Of a stretch of DNA of 64,000 nucleotides, positions 20,363 to 32,380 are shown piece by piece (position 1 is the stretch's first letter; each line of letters starts with the position of its first letter). The notes under the pieces were generated by a model. The model saw nothing but the letters and a program-made list of their open reading frames with translations, did not search any database and was not told the origin of the DNA. Made by a program: the position numbers and the translations under genes. Location: contig UAVY01000011.1 of assembly GCA_900446925.1 (NCBI GenBank), positions 310,001-374,000 of the forward strand, written 5' to 3'. The DNA is from Citrobacter koseri (GTDB taxonomy: Bacteria > Pseudomonadota > Gammaproteobacteria > Enterobacterales > Enterobacteriaceae).

Positions 20363-20426
20363 AAAAAAAAAGAAAGGTAACTTCCCCCGCGAGAGGGAAG
20401 TTACCTTTCTCATTATCTCTGGTAAC
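20363..20426 (-). promoter_or_regulatory. ygcW leader: terminator with competing anti-terminator hairpin
   Basis: On the minus strand a perfect 16-base stem (AGAAAGGTAACTTCCC / GGGAAGTTACCTTTCT, plus-strand 20395-20410 and 20371-20386) is followed by nine T. This is an intrinsic terminator whose U-tract ends 24 bases before the ygcW ATG. Upstream, GTTACC (20426-20421) can instead pair with GGTAAC (20405-20400), which is part of the terminator arm, so the two folds exclude each other. The conserved element TTACCAGAGA...TGAGAAAGGTAA recurs in the yqcE leader. Confidence 0.8.
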
Positions 20427-20462
20427 TGGCGTAAATTTTTAGCACAACCTCCAGACATCTAA

Positions 20463-20478
20463 TGTGATCGTAATCACA
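20463..20478. promoter_or_regulatory. CRP site, ygcW side
   Basis: TGTGATCGTAATCACA is a perfect TGTGA-N6-TCACA palindrome. On the minus strand its centre lies about 41 bases before the expected ygcW transcript start near 20429, with a plausible -10 (TAAAAA) near 20441-20436. That is the geometry of a class II CRP-activated promoter. Confidence 0.75.
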
Positions 20479-20519
20479 GATGAGCCGTTCGCTTTGTAAT
20501 TATGGTAAAAAACAAGAAG

Positions 20520-20535
20520 CGTGATTATTCTCACA
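20520..20535. promoter_or_regulatory. CRP site, yqcE side
   Basis: CGTGATTATTCTCACA has one mismatch to the TGTGA-N6-TCACA consensus. Its centre is about 40 bases upstream of a transcript start near 20568, with a possible -10 (GCTATT) at 20555-20560. It mirrors the site on the other side, 57 bases away, so catabolite control of both divergent operons is likely. Confidence 0.6.
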
Positions 20536-20569
20536 CTATAAGCTGCCCTTCCATGCTATTTCTAACGTA

Positions 20570-20631
20570 ATTACTAGAGACCTGAGAAAAGTAATCCTCC
20601 TGAAAAGGCGGCTTACTTTTCTCTTTTTTTT
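20570..20631 (+). promoter_or_regulatory. yqcE leader: terminator with competing anti-terminator hairpin
   Basis: A perfect 11-base stem (GAGAAAAGTAA at 20584-20594 with TTACTTTTCTC at 20613-20623) is followed by eight T at 20624-20631, ending 24 bases before the yqcE ATG. The upstream ATTACT (20570-20575) can pair with AGTAAT (20590-20595) inside the terminator arm, giving an exclusive alternative fold. Against the ygcW leader, G-C pairs are replaced by A-T pairs on both sides of the stem, which argues that the pairing itself is conserved. Confidence 0.8.
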
Positions 20632-20655
20632 GTCCATTACAAATGGGAATTCGAT

Positions 20656-21954
20656 ATGCAACACAACTCATATCGCCGCTGGATAACCCTCGCCATTATT
20701 AGTTTTAGCGGTGGCGTCAGTTTTGATCTGGCTTATTTACGCTATATATATCAAATTCCCATGGCAAAATTTATGGGATTTAGCAATACCGAAATAGGGC
20801 TAATAATGAGTACCTTTGGTGTTGCTGCTATTATTCTTTATGCGCCCAGCGGAATCATCGCCGATAAATTTTCCCATCGCAAAATGATTACCTCCGCAAT
20901 GATTATTACCGGACTACTCGGTCTGGTCATGGCGACGTATCCACCGCTATGGGTCATGCTGTGCATTCAGGTCGCGTTCGCGATTACGACAATCCTGATG
21001 CTGTGGTCCGTATCCATTAAAGCCGCGTCGCTGCTTGGCGATCACAGTGAACAAGGCAAAATTATGGGCTGGATGGAAGGGCTGCGCGGCGTCGGCGTGA
21101 TGTCGCTGGCAGTGTTTACCATGTGGGTCTTTTCTCGCTTCGCGCCGGATGACAGCAACAGCCTGAAAACGGTGATTCTGATTTACAGCGTGGTCTATAT
21201 CCTGCTGGGTATCCTGTGCTGGTTCTTCGTCAGCGATGGTCATCATCACAGCAGCGCGGCGAAAGAAGAGAAAAAATCATTCCAACTCAGCGATATTCTG
21301 GCCGTGTTACGCATCAGCACCACCTGGTATTGCAGCATGGTCATCTTCGGCGTCTTTACGATCTATGCCATCCTCAGCTACTCCACCAACTACCTGACCG
21401 AAATGTATGGCATGTCGCTGGTCGCCGCGAGTTACATGGGCATTGTGATCAACAAAATTTTCCGCGCTATCTGCGGCCCGCTGGGCGGCATCATTACCAC
21501 TTACAGCAAAATTAAATCGCCGACGCGCGTCATTCAGCTTCTCTCCATTGTCGGAGCCGTCGCGCTTATTGCGCTGCTGGTCACCAACTCAAATCCGCAG
21601 TCTGTCGTGATGGGGATCGGCCTGATTCTGCTGTTGGGCTTCACCTGCTACGCCTCACGCGGGCTTTACTGGGCCTGCCCTGGTGAAGCCAGAACGCCGT
21701 CTTACATCATGGGAACGACGGTAGGTATCTGCTCGGTTATCGGTTTTCTGCCCGACGTTTTTGTTTATCCGATCGTAGGCCACTGGCAGGACACGCTCCC
21801 GGCAGCGGAAGCCTATCGCAACATGTGGCTGATGGGACTGGCGGCGCTGTGTATGGTGATTCTGTTTACCTTTTTGCTCTTTCGCAAAATTCGTACCGCT
21901 AACGCCACACCGGAAAAGATGACATCGCTGGCCGCAGAAGCCTCCGGCGAGTGA
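20656..21954 (+). CDS. yqcE: YqcE, MFS transporter
   Basis: 432-residue major facilitator with twelve predicted helices; substrate unknown. Starts MQHNSYRRWITLAIISFSGG, with GGGA as a ribosome binding site seven bases before the ATG. The loop between helices 2 and 3 reads APSGIIADKFSHRKM, the usual MFS motif A variant. The frame is intact. It is followed 25 bases later by the kinase ygcE. Together they form the rightward operon of the ygc locus, controlled by the leader hairpin just upstream. Confidence 0.9.
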   Translation: MQHNSYRRWITLAIISFSGGVSFDLAYLRYIYQIPMAKFMGFSNTEIGLIMSTFGVAAIILYAPSGIIADKFSHRKMITSAMIITGLLGLVMATYPPLWVMLCIQVAFAITTILMLWSVSIKAASLLGDHSEQGKIMGWMEGLRGVGVMSLAVFTMWVFSRFAPDDSNSLKTVILIYSVVYILLGILCWFFVSDGHHHSSAAKEEKKSFQLSDILAVLRISTTWYCSMVIFGVFTIYAILSYSTNYLTEMYGMSLVAASYMGIVINKIFRAICGPLGGIITTYSKIKSPTRVIQLLSIVGAVALIALLVTNSNPQSVVMGIGLILLLGFTCYASRGLYWACPGEARTPSYIMGTTVGICSVIGFLPDVFVYPIVGHWQDTLPAAEAYRNMWLMGLAALCMVILFTFLLFRKIRTANATPEKMTSLAAEASGE

Positions 21955-21979
21955 AGAGAGAAAATTAAGGAGAATGACA

Positions 21980-23458
21980 ATGTCGACGAAATACATCATT
22001 GGAATTGATGGCGGAAGTCAGAGTACGAAGGTCGTGATGTACGATCTCGAAGGGAATGTGGTGTGCGAAGGGAAAGGATTGTTACAGCCCATGTATACAC
22101 CCGATGCCAATACGGCAGAACATCCTGATGATGATTTATGGACGTCTTTATGCTCCGCAGGGCAAGACCTGATGAGTCAGTTTTCGGGTGACAGAAAAGA
22201 CATTGTTGGAATCGGTCTGGGTTCCATCCGTTGCTGTCGCGCATTATTAAAAGCCGACGGCACGCCCGCAGTTCCGCTGATTAGCTGGCAGGACGCGCGC
22301 GTAACCCGTCCCTACGAGCATACCAACCCCGATGTGGCTTATGTCACCTCATTTTCAGGTTATCTGTCGCATCGCTTAACCGGTGAGTTTAAAGACAATA
22401 TCGCCAACTACTTTGGGCAGTGGCCGGTGGATTACAAAACCTGGGCGTGGAGCGATGACGATGAGGTGATGAAGAAGTTCAACATTCCGCGCAGGATGCT
22501 GTTTGACGTCCAGATGCCGGGAAGCGTGCTCGGTCATCTGACTGAAGCCGCCGCCCTGGTAACGGGTTTCCCTGTCGGCTTGCCCGTGGTCTGCACTACC
22601 AGCGACAAACCGGTGGAAGCACTGGGCGCAGGATTGCTGGACGATGAAACCGCAGTTATCTCATTAGGCACCTATATCGCCCTGATGATGAACGGCAAAG
22701 CGCTCCCCAAAGATCCGGTCGCTTACTGGCCGATTATGTCTTCTATTCCCGAAACCCTGCTCTATGAAGGCTACGGTATTCGTAAAGGCATGTGGACGGT
22801 CAGTTGGCTGCGGGATATGTTGGGCGAATCACTGATTCAGGACGCCAAAGCACAGGGGCTGTCGCCGGAAGATTTACTCAATAAGAAAGCGGCCGGCGTA
22901 CCGCCTGGCTGTAACGGTTTAATGACGGTTCTCGACTGGCTGACCAATCCCTGGGAACCGTTCAAGCGAGGAATCATGATCGGCTTTGATTCCAGCATGG
23001 ATTACGCATGGATTTACCGTTCTATTCTGGAGAGCGTTGCGCTGACGCTGAAAAACAACTACGACAATATGTGCAATGAAATGAACCACTTTGCTAAACA
23101 TGTGATCATCACCGGGGGTGGTTCGAATAGCGACCTGTTTATGCAAATCTTTGCCGATGTGTTCAATCTCCCCGCCAGACGCAATGTGATAAATGGTTGC
23201 GCGAGTCTGGGAGCGGCAATTAACACGGCCATAGGGCTTGGTCTGTACCCGAACTATGAGACCGCGGTTGAAAAAATGGTGCGGGTAAAAGATGTGTTTA
23301 TGCCGATAGAGAGCAATGCCAGACGCTATGACGCGCTGAATAAAGGGATTTTCTGCGACTTAACGCAATACACCGATGTGATTTTGAAAAAGTCGTATGA
23401 AGTACTGCATGGCAATCTGGATAACGTCGATTCGATTCAAAGCTGGTCGAACGCGTAG
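21980..23458 (+). CDS. ygcE: YgcE, FGGY-family carbohydrate kinase
   Basis: 492-residue sugar or polyol kinase of the FGGY family, with unknown substrate. N-terminal phosphate-binding motif YIIGIDGGSQSTKVVMYD and C-terminal adenosine-site motif IITGGGSNSDLFMQIFADV are clear. Of two close ATGs, the one at 21980 is chosen because AAGGAG then lies seven bases upstream. The frame is intact. It probably phosphorylates the substrate carried in by YqcE or YgcS. A phosphorylated product would also suit a GlpP-like sensor such as YgcP. Confidence 0.9.
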   Translation: MSTKYIIGIDGGSQSTKVVMYDLEGNVVCEGKGLLQPMYTPDANTAEHPDDDLWTSLCSAGQDLMSQFSGDRKDIVGIGLGSIRCCRALLKADGTPAVPLISWQDARVTRPYEHTNPDVAYVTSFSGYLSHRLTGEFKDNIANYFGQWPVDYKTWAWSDDDEVMKKFNIPRRMLFDVQMPGSVLGHLTEAAALVTGFPVGLPVVCTTSDKPVEALGAGLLDDETAVISLGTYIALMMNGKALPKDPVAYWPIMSSIPETLLYEGYGIRKGMWTVSWLRDMLGESLIQDAKAQGLSPEDLLNKKAAGVPPGCNGLMTVLDWLTNPWEPFKRGIMIGFDSSMDYAWIYRSILESVALTLKNNYDNMCNEMNHFAKHVIITGGGSNSDLFMQIFADVFNLPARRNVINGCASLGAAINTAIGLGLYPNYETAVEKMVRVKDVFMPIESNARRYDALNKGIFCDLTQYTDVILKKSYEVLHGNLDNVDSIQSWSNA

Positions 23459-23464
23459 TATTCC

Positions 23465-23590
23465 TTATCTCGCGTCTTATCCGGCCTGTAAATGAACGGG
23501 CGAACGTGCCGGATGGCGACGCGTTGCGTCTTATCCGGCCTACAAATGAGCATGACCGTAGGCCGGGCAAGCGAAGCGCCCCCGGCGAGC
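23465..23590. repeat. REP/BIME cluster between ygcE and queE
   Basis: Three REP units (CTTATCCGGCCTGTAAATG, GCCGGATGGCGACGCG...CCGGCCTAC and GTAGGCCGGGCAAGCGAAGCGCC) between convergent genes. It probably forms the 3' end of both messages. Confidence 0.8.
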
Positions 23591-23607
23591 ACGCTAACGA
23601 TTTTTTA

Positions 23608-24279
23608 TCACGCAATATTCAGGTATTTGTGCGTCTGCATTGATAAGCGCCAGTTACGCGCGATACAGGTTTCAATGCACAGACGCGTCGCGTCTTCTTT
23701 CTGGCTGATTGGCTGCAAGGCAATGATTCGCGGCTTATCGTCGCTCAGCGTCGCCAATAGCTCATCCAGCGCTTCAATATCACGGACGCGACCAACAGGG
23801 TGCTTGATTTCATTCGCTCGCTCCAGCGCCTGCGACAGGACGTCATAGCCACCGCGCATATTCACCTTCGGCGAGACCGTCACCCAGGTATTGGGCGTAC
23901 AGCGCACCTCGTGGGTACCGCTGGTTTCAATCTGACAGCTGAATCCATTCTTCTCAAGTAAATCGGTCAATGGCATCAGGTCATGGATGCAGGGCTCACC
24001 GCCGGTGATCACGACATGACGCGCGGTATACCCCTGTCGGCTTATCACCGCCAGCAGGTCTTCACTACTTGCCGCGCCCCACTTGTCGCTCTCTTTGGTC
24101 TTCGCCAGGATGCTGTACAACGACACTTCCCGATCTTCAAGCTTATCCCAGGTGTGTTTGGTATCGCACCAGGCACAGCCAACCGGGCATCCCTGTAAAC
24201 GGATAAAAATGGCGGGGACGCCGGTAAAGTAACCCTCACCTTGCAGGGTCTGGAACATCTCGTTAATCGGGTACTGCAT
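23608..24279 (-). CDS. queE: 7-carboxy-7-deazaguanine synthase QueE
   Basis: Radical-SAM enzyme that converts 6-carboxytetrahydropterin to 7-carboxy-7-deazaguanine in queuosine synthesis. 223 residues, intact. The cluster motif CPVGCAWC (C-x3-C-x2-C) is near residue 31, and the SAM-binding VITGGEPCIHDL follows. The C-terminus LSMQTHKYLNIA is typical of the E. coli type. ygcG, which lies between this gene and eno in E. coli, is absent: only 136 bases with a terminator separate queE from eno. Confidence 0.95.
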   Translation of the reverse strand: MQYPINEMFQTLQGEGYFTGVPAIFIRLQGCPVGCAWCDTKHTWDKLEDREVSLYSILAKTKESDKWGAASSEDLLAVISRQGYTARHVVITGGEPCIHDLMPLTDLLEKNGFSCQIETSGTHEVRCTPNTWVTVSPKVNMRGGYDVLSQALERANEIKHPVGRVRDIEALDELLATLSDDKPRIIALQPISQKEDATRLCIETCIARNWRLSMQTHKYLNIA

Positions 24280-24365
24280 AGCATTCTCTGTTAAGGGGAT
24301 AATCAGTGATTATCGCAGAAAGCCTCGCTAAGGTCATGCACAGCAGCTGCGCCAAACGCACGCCA

Positions 24366-24393
24366 TAAAAAAACCCGCCGGAGCGGGTTTTTT
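24366..24393 (-). terminator. eno terminator
   Basis: AAACCCGC-CGGA-GCGGGTTT, an eight-base GC-rich stem with an A-tract on one side and six T on the other, lies 22 bases past the eno stop. It reads as an intrinsic terminator on both strands, so it also prevents read-in towards eno. Confidence 0.9.
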
Positions 24394-24415
24394 ACGTTAA
24401 GAGTGGAGAGCAGGA

Positions 24416-25786
<1,371 letters not shown>

Positions 25787-25802
25787 CTAACTTTTTTACT
25801 TC

Positions 25803-27440
<1,638 letters not shown>

Positions 27441-27540
27441 GCTGAACCTGAGAAGTTAGGTTTAAAAGACGATGGAATAACCAGGACGGGAAAGCAGTAT
27501 ACCCGAACATGGCGTACGCCACAAACTTTCATTATCCCCT

Positions 27541-27665
27541 CTCCTTCGTTCTTCAAGCCGCACCAGTGTTAGCTTCCTTCACTCCCCCCCAGTCACATCG
27601 CATTTCTATGTTCCTGGGGATTCTTTCAGTCGCCGCCTTGTTGCGACTCGAATAACTCGAAGAGG
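27541..27665. repeat. ERIC-like element between mazG and pyrG
   Basis: A diverged copy of the ERIC element seen near 1441. The core reads CCCCCAGTCACATCGCATTT...TGTTCCTGGGGATTC, with outer inverted ends TTCAAGCCGC and GCGACTCGAA. It lies in the mazG-pyrG gap. Confidence 0.7.
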
Positions 27666-27796
27666 CAGTATACAAGGTGTTTCCATCAACATAACGGGAA
27701 GAGAAAATAGCCCCTTTGGGGTAAATGTTTTTGACGTAAATCAAGAGCTTGTTATTTAAAAAATCACACCAAAACGCCCTTGACTGCCTAAATTCG

Positions 27797-28597
27797 TTAG
27801 AGATCAATTTCCTGGCGTTTTACCTGCTGCCAGACTTCTTCCATTGTTTCCAGATCAACTCCCGTCATTTCCAGGCCTCGCGCCGCAACAATCCGCTCAA
27901 CTTCACGAAAACGCCGTTCGAACTTTTCATTGGCTTTTTGTAACGCGGTCTCTGCTTTTGTCCCTAAATGACGCGCCATATTGACGGTGGCAAAGAGCAG
28001 GTCGCCCATTTCCTCCTCCAGTTTAGCCTGGTCTACGACAGCCTGCCGCGCCTCGAACATGACCTCGTCGATCTCTTCAATACACCTTATCGACAACCGG
28101 CCCTAACGTCCGTCCAGTCAAAGCCGACGTTCGAACAGCGCTTCTGGATTTTTTGCGCGCGCATTAACGCCCGGTAAGCTGCGGGGAATATCATCCAACG
28201 CCGAATGCTGCGCTTTCTGCGCGCGCTCCTGTCCGGTTTTGATTTGCTCCCAGCGGGCTAATACCTCGGTTACTGTTGTGAGCGGCTACGTCCGCAAAGA
28301 CGTGTGGGTGGCGACGTTCCAGTTTATCGCTGATGGCGGCGCAAATATCATTAAAGTCCAAAAGCGCCCTTCTTCCTGCGCCATCTGCGCATAAAACACG
28401 ACCTGAAACAGCAGATCGCCCAGCTCTCCGCGCAGGTCGTCAAAGTCCTCACGGGCAATGGCGTCGAGCACTTCATAGGTTTCTTCAAGGGTATACGGCG
28501 CAATGGTGGCAAACGTCTGCTCTTTGTCCCACGGGCAGCCGTTTTCCGGGTCGCGCAAGCGTTGCATGATGCCAAGCAGGCGATCGATTTGATTCAT
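27797..28597 (-). CDS. mazG: Nucleoside triphosphate pyrophosphohydrolase MazG (several apparent insertions)
   Basis: Hydrolyses nucleoside triphosphates to monophosphates and is linked to ppGpp control in E. coli. Begins MNQIDRLLGIMQRLRDPENG at 28597. Two MazG domains are visible with their metal-binding motifs: EETYEVLDAI...GELGDLL near residue 38, and EEIDEVMFEA...EEMGDLLFA in the second half. About six extra bases at five places (near 28361, 28264, 28178, 28110 and 28089) break it; removal gives 264 residues. Lies between relA and pyrG. Confidence 0.87.
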
Positions 28598-28620
28598 TGG
28601 AATATCCTGAAAATTGTCAC

Positions 28621-28725
28621 CAACGTAGGCCGGATAAGGCGACAGCCGCCATCCGGCAACTGGCAATGCCTGATGGCAACGCTGACGCGTCTTATCAGGC
28701 CTACAAAGCGTATCCGGCCTGGAAA
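28621..28725. repeat. REP/BIME cluster between relA and mazG
   Basis: Two REP palindromes in inverted order (GTAGGCCGGATAAGGCGACAGCCGCCATCCGG, CCTGATGGCAACG...CTTATCAGGCCTAC) between co-directional genes. Confidence 0.8.
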
Positions 28726-28727
28726 AA

Positions 28728-30971
28728 TTAATTGCCGTGCAAACGACGCGCGTCGATCACATCCGGCACCTGGTTGAGTTTACTGAGAACGCGCCCCAGC
28801 ACTTGCAGGTTGTAAATTTCGATGGTCCATATCGATGGTAGCGAGCTGCTGCCGGGTGTCGCTGCGGCTGGCCACCCCCAGCACGTTCACCTTCTCCGTT
28901 AGCCAGAATGGTGGTGATATCCCGCAACAAGCCGCTACGATCGTTGGCCTGAACGCGTACCACCAGCGAATATCCCGCAGAGTAGCTCTCGCCCCACACC
29001 GCATCCACGATACGTTCCGGTGCATGAGAACGCAGTTCCACAAGCTGTTCGCAGTCCGCCCGGTGAACGGAGATCCCGCGCCCCTGGGGTGATAAACCCG
29101 ACAATCTCATCTCCAGGAATCGGCTGGCAGCAGCGCGCAATGTGGTGCATCAGGTTGCCGACCCCTTCCACCACCACGCGACCATCGTCTTTACGGCGAT
29201 TCTGCGGGGGCGTATGTTTTCTGCTGAAGCTGTTTCAGCGCGGCGGCATCCTGTTCAGCGGCGCTCGGCTTATTAAACTGCGATTGCAGGAAGTTCACCA
29301 TCTGGTTAAGGCGAATATCCCCGCCGCCAATCGCCGCCAGCAGTTCCTCCAGCTCATTGAAGTTGTAGCGCGGCAGCAGGTGTTTTTCCGGCCTCTTTCA
29401 GGCCTGATGCCCAAATGCGCCAGTTCATCGTCGAGGATTTGCCGCCCGGCGAGAATGTTCTTGTCCCGATCCTGCTTGCGGAACCAGGCGTGGATTTTAG
29501 AACGGCCACGGCTGGTCGTCACATAGCCCAGGTTCGGGTTGAGCCCAGTCCCGGCTAGGGTTTTGGCTGCTTCTGGGTGATGATTTCAATCTGATCGCCC
29601 ATCTGCAACTGATAGGTAAACGGCACGATACGCCCGCCGATTTTCGCCCCGATGCAGCGATGCCCCACATCGCTGTGGATATGGTAGGCAAAGTCAAGCG
29701 GCGTGGAGCCTGCGGGCAGATCCACCACATCGCCTTTTGGCGTAAAGACATACACCCGGTCGTCAAAGACCTGGCTGCGCACTTCATCCAGCATTTCGCC
29801 AGAATCCGCCATCTCTTCCTGCCAGGCGATCAGCTTACGCAGCCACGCAATTCTGTCTTCATGGCCCGTGCGCGCGCCCCCGGAGACTGCTCCCTCTTTG
29901 TACTTCCAGTGCGCCGCGACGCCCAGTTCGGCATCTTCGTGCATCTGTTTGGTACGAATCTGGGATCTCAACGGTTTTACCGCCAGGGCCAAGCACCACC
30001 GTATGGATTGACTGGTAGCCATTAGGTTTCGGGTTGGCGACGTAATCATCGAACTCGTCCGGCAGATGGCGATAGTGCGTATGCACAATCCCCAGCGCGG
30101 CATAGCAGTCCTGCAAACGTTCAGCCACAATACGCACGGCGCGCACGTCAAACAGTTCGTCAAACGCCAGATGCTTTTTCTGCATTTTGCGCCAGATGCT
30201 GTAGATGTGTTTCGGGCGGCCATAGACCTCCGCCTTCACGCCTTCGGTTTTCATTTCAGAACGCAAATGCCCGACAAACTCTTCAATGTAATGCTCGCGG
30301 TCAATGCGGCGTTCGTGCAGCAGTTTGGCGATCCGCTTGTATTCTGCCGGGTGCAGATAGCGGAAGCAGTAATCTTCCAGCTCCCACTTCAGTTGCCCGA
30401 TGCCCAGCCGGTTAGCCAGCGGGGCATAGATATTGGTGCACTCTTTCGCCGCCAGTACGCGTTCATCTTCCGGCGCGTCTTTAACCTCGCGCAGATGGGC
30501 GATGCGTTCCGCCAGCTTGATGACCACGCAGCGGAAGTCGTCCACCATCGCCAGCAGCATCCGACGAACGTTATCCACCTGCTCGGAGGAGACGGAATCG
30601 TTATGCGTCGCTTTCAGCTGACGAATCGCCGCCATATCGCGCACGCCGTGAATCAGATTGACGATCGATGTCCCCACGCTCTCGCGCAGGATATCTTCGC
30701 TGACAACATTGGCGTCAGCCAGGGGGAAGAGCAGCGCCGCCCGCAGCGTGTCGATATCCATACTTAACGTAGAGAGGATTTCCACCATCTCCACGCCACG
30801 CCACAGCAACAGTTCCGCATCGGGATGTCCTTGTGTCTGTTGCAGGCAATACGCCCAGGTTTCGGCTAAGCGTTCACACGACTGCTGGCTGGAGATACCC
30901 AGACTCGCGATCCATTTTTTCGGATCAAACTCACCAGCTTTATTAAGATGTGCACTTCTTACCGCAACCAT
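28728..30971 (-). CDS. relA: (p)ppGpp synthetase I RelA (nine apparent insertions)
   Basis: Ribosome-associated enzyme that makes (p)ppGpp from ATP and GTP (GDP) in amino-acid starvation. The first 336 codons are clean: degenerate HD region, then the synthetase domain (YGRPKHIYSIWRKMQ, FDELFDVRAVRIV, NGYQSIHTVVLGP). The frame then breaks near 29962, and again near 29564, 29549, 29403, 29391, 29206, 29089, 28902 and 28825. Removing nine bases gives 744 residues including TGS (STPLDFAYHIHSDVGHR) and the C-terminal ACT domain, ending DARRLHGN. Confidence 0.9.
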
Positions 30972-31022
30972 TGTCCTCTCCTTAAGGGACCAGGCCTACC
31001 GAAGTCAGCAAGCCATGACTCA

Positions 31023-32323
31023 TTACAAACGCTCAAACAACACCATTGATTCCAGATGCCCAGTGTGTGGGAACATGTCGAGCATCGCCAGCCGCTGAAT
31101 TTTGGTATCCGGCATTCAACAAGGCGTCGCTATCCCGTGCCAGCGTAGCAGGATTACAGGATACATAAACAATACGAATTGGTTTTAACTTTATAATGTG
31201 TTTCATCACGCCTGCCGCCCCGGCACGAGCGGGATCGAGCAAAATTTTGTCAAAACCATTTTTCGCCCATTGCTGCTTCGTGACATCTTCTTCGAGATTT
31301 TCGTGAAAGAATGTCACATTCTGTAATCCGTTACGCCGCGCGTTTTCCCGGCCTTTTTCCACCAGCGCCGGAACGCCTTCAACGCCCACAACGCTGGCGG
31401 CGCGCGTCGCCAGCGGCAGAGTAAAATTCCCCATGCCGCAGAACAGATCCAGAACCCGGTCGCCAGGTTGAATATCCAGCCATTCCAGCGCCCGGGCGAC
31501 CATTTTCTGGTTCACCCCTTCGTTGACCTGAATAAAGTCGCGCGGGCTGAAGGTTAAGCGTAGCCCGTTTGAATCATACCAGGGCGCCTCCCCGGTAAGC
31601 GGTTCAAGTATGTCGCTTTGAGGGGGCCAGAAACAGAGACAGTCCCTCAGAATGCGAAAAGCGTTCCAGTTTTTCTCTGTCCGCCGCGCTCAAGGGCGCC
31701 GTATGACGCAGCACCATCAGGGTGCCATTCCCCGCCTGTACCAGCTCGACATGGCCAAAGTGGCGGTTTCCTTGCAAACTTTCCAGACACGCCCTGACGC
31801 GGGGCAGCAGCGCCTCAAGCTGGGGCACCAGAATGGGGCACTGCCTGACATCCACGATATCGCTGGAGCCCGCCTTGCGAAATCCCATCTGCAATTGCTG
31901 AATTTTAGGCAGATAATTCAGGCTTAAACGCGCACGGCGTCGATAGCCCCACGGCGTATCAGCGATCACCTCGGCGACATCGCATTTCATTAAGCGCGAC
32001 AGCGCGGCGCTTTTGCTGCGTTGTTGCAGCGCGACGCTGGCATGCTGCTGCTGGCAGCCGCCACAGACGCCAAAGTGTGGGCAGCGCGGCGTTTCCCGTT
32101 CCGGGCTATCATTCAGGCGACGCTTAACTTGCGCGCGGGCGAACTGTTTTTTATCTTCGGTAATGACGACGTCGCCCTTTTCCTGGGGCAGTAATCCCGG
32201 TATAAACAGCGCCTTTCCATTATGGCGAGCCACGCCCTGACCGAAAGGATCGAGGTCATTGACCGTAACGGTTATGATCTGACGCGTCGTCACGCGTCGT
32301 TTTGCAGAGTAGAATTGCGCCAT
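31023..32323 (-). CDS. rlmD: 23S rRNA (uracil-1939-C5)-methyltransferase RlmD (two apparent insertions)
   Basis: Methylates U1939 of 23S rRNA with SAM. Starts [15 protein letters not shown] at 32323, followed by a TRAM domain and a 4Fe-4S motif [10 protein letters not shown]. The SAM motif [14 protein letters not shown] and the catalytic cysteine region [12 protein letters not shown] lie in the second half. An extra C near 31621 and an extra A near 31110 break the frame; repair gives 432 residues ending in VLFERL. It lies just upstream of relA and is divergent from barA. Confidence 0.9.
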
Positions 32324-32380
32324 CGACGAGATATTTCTCAATTTAACAGTGTGACCCTAATTGTCCCATAACGGAACTCC

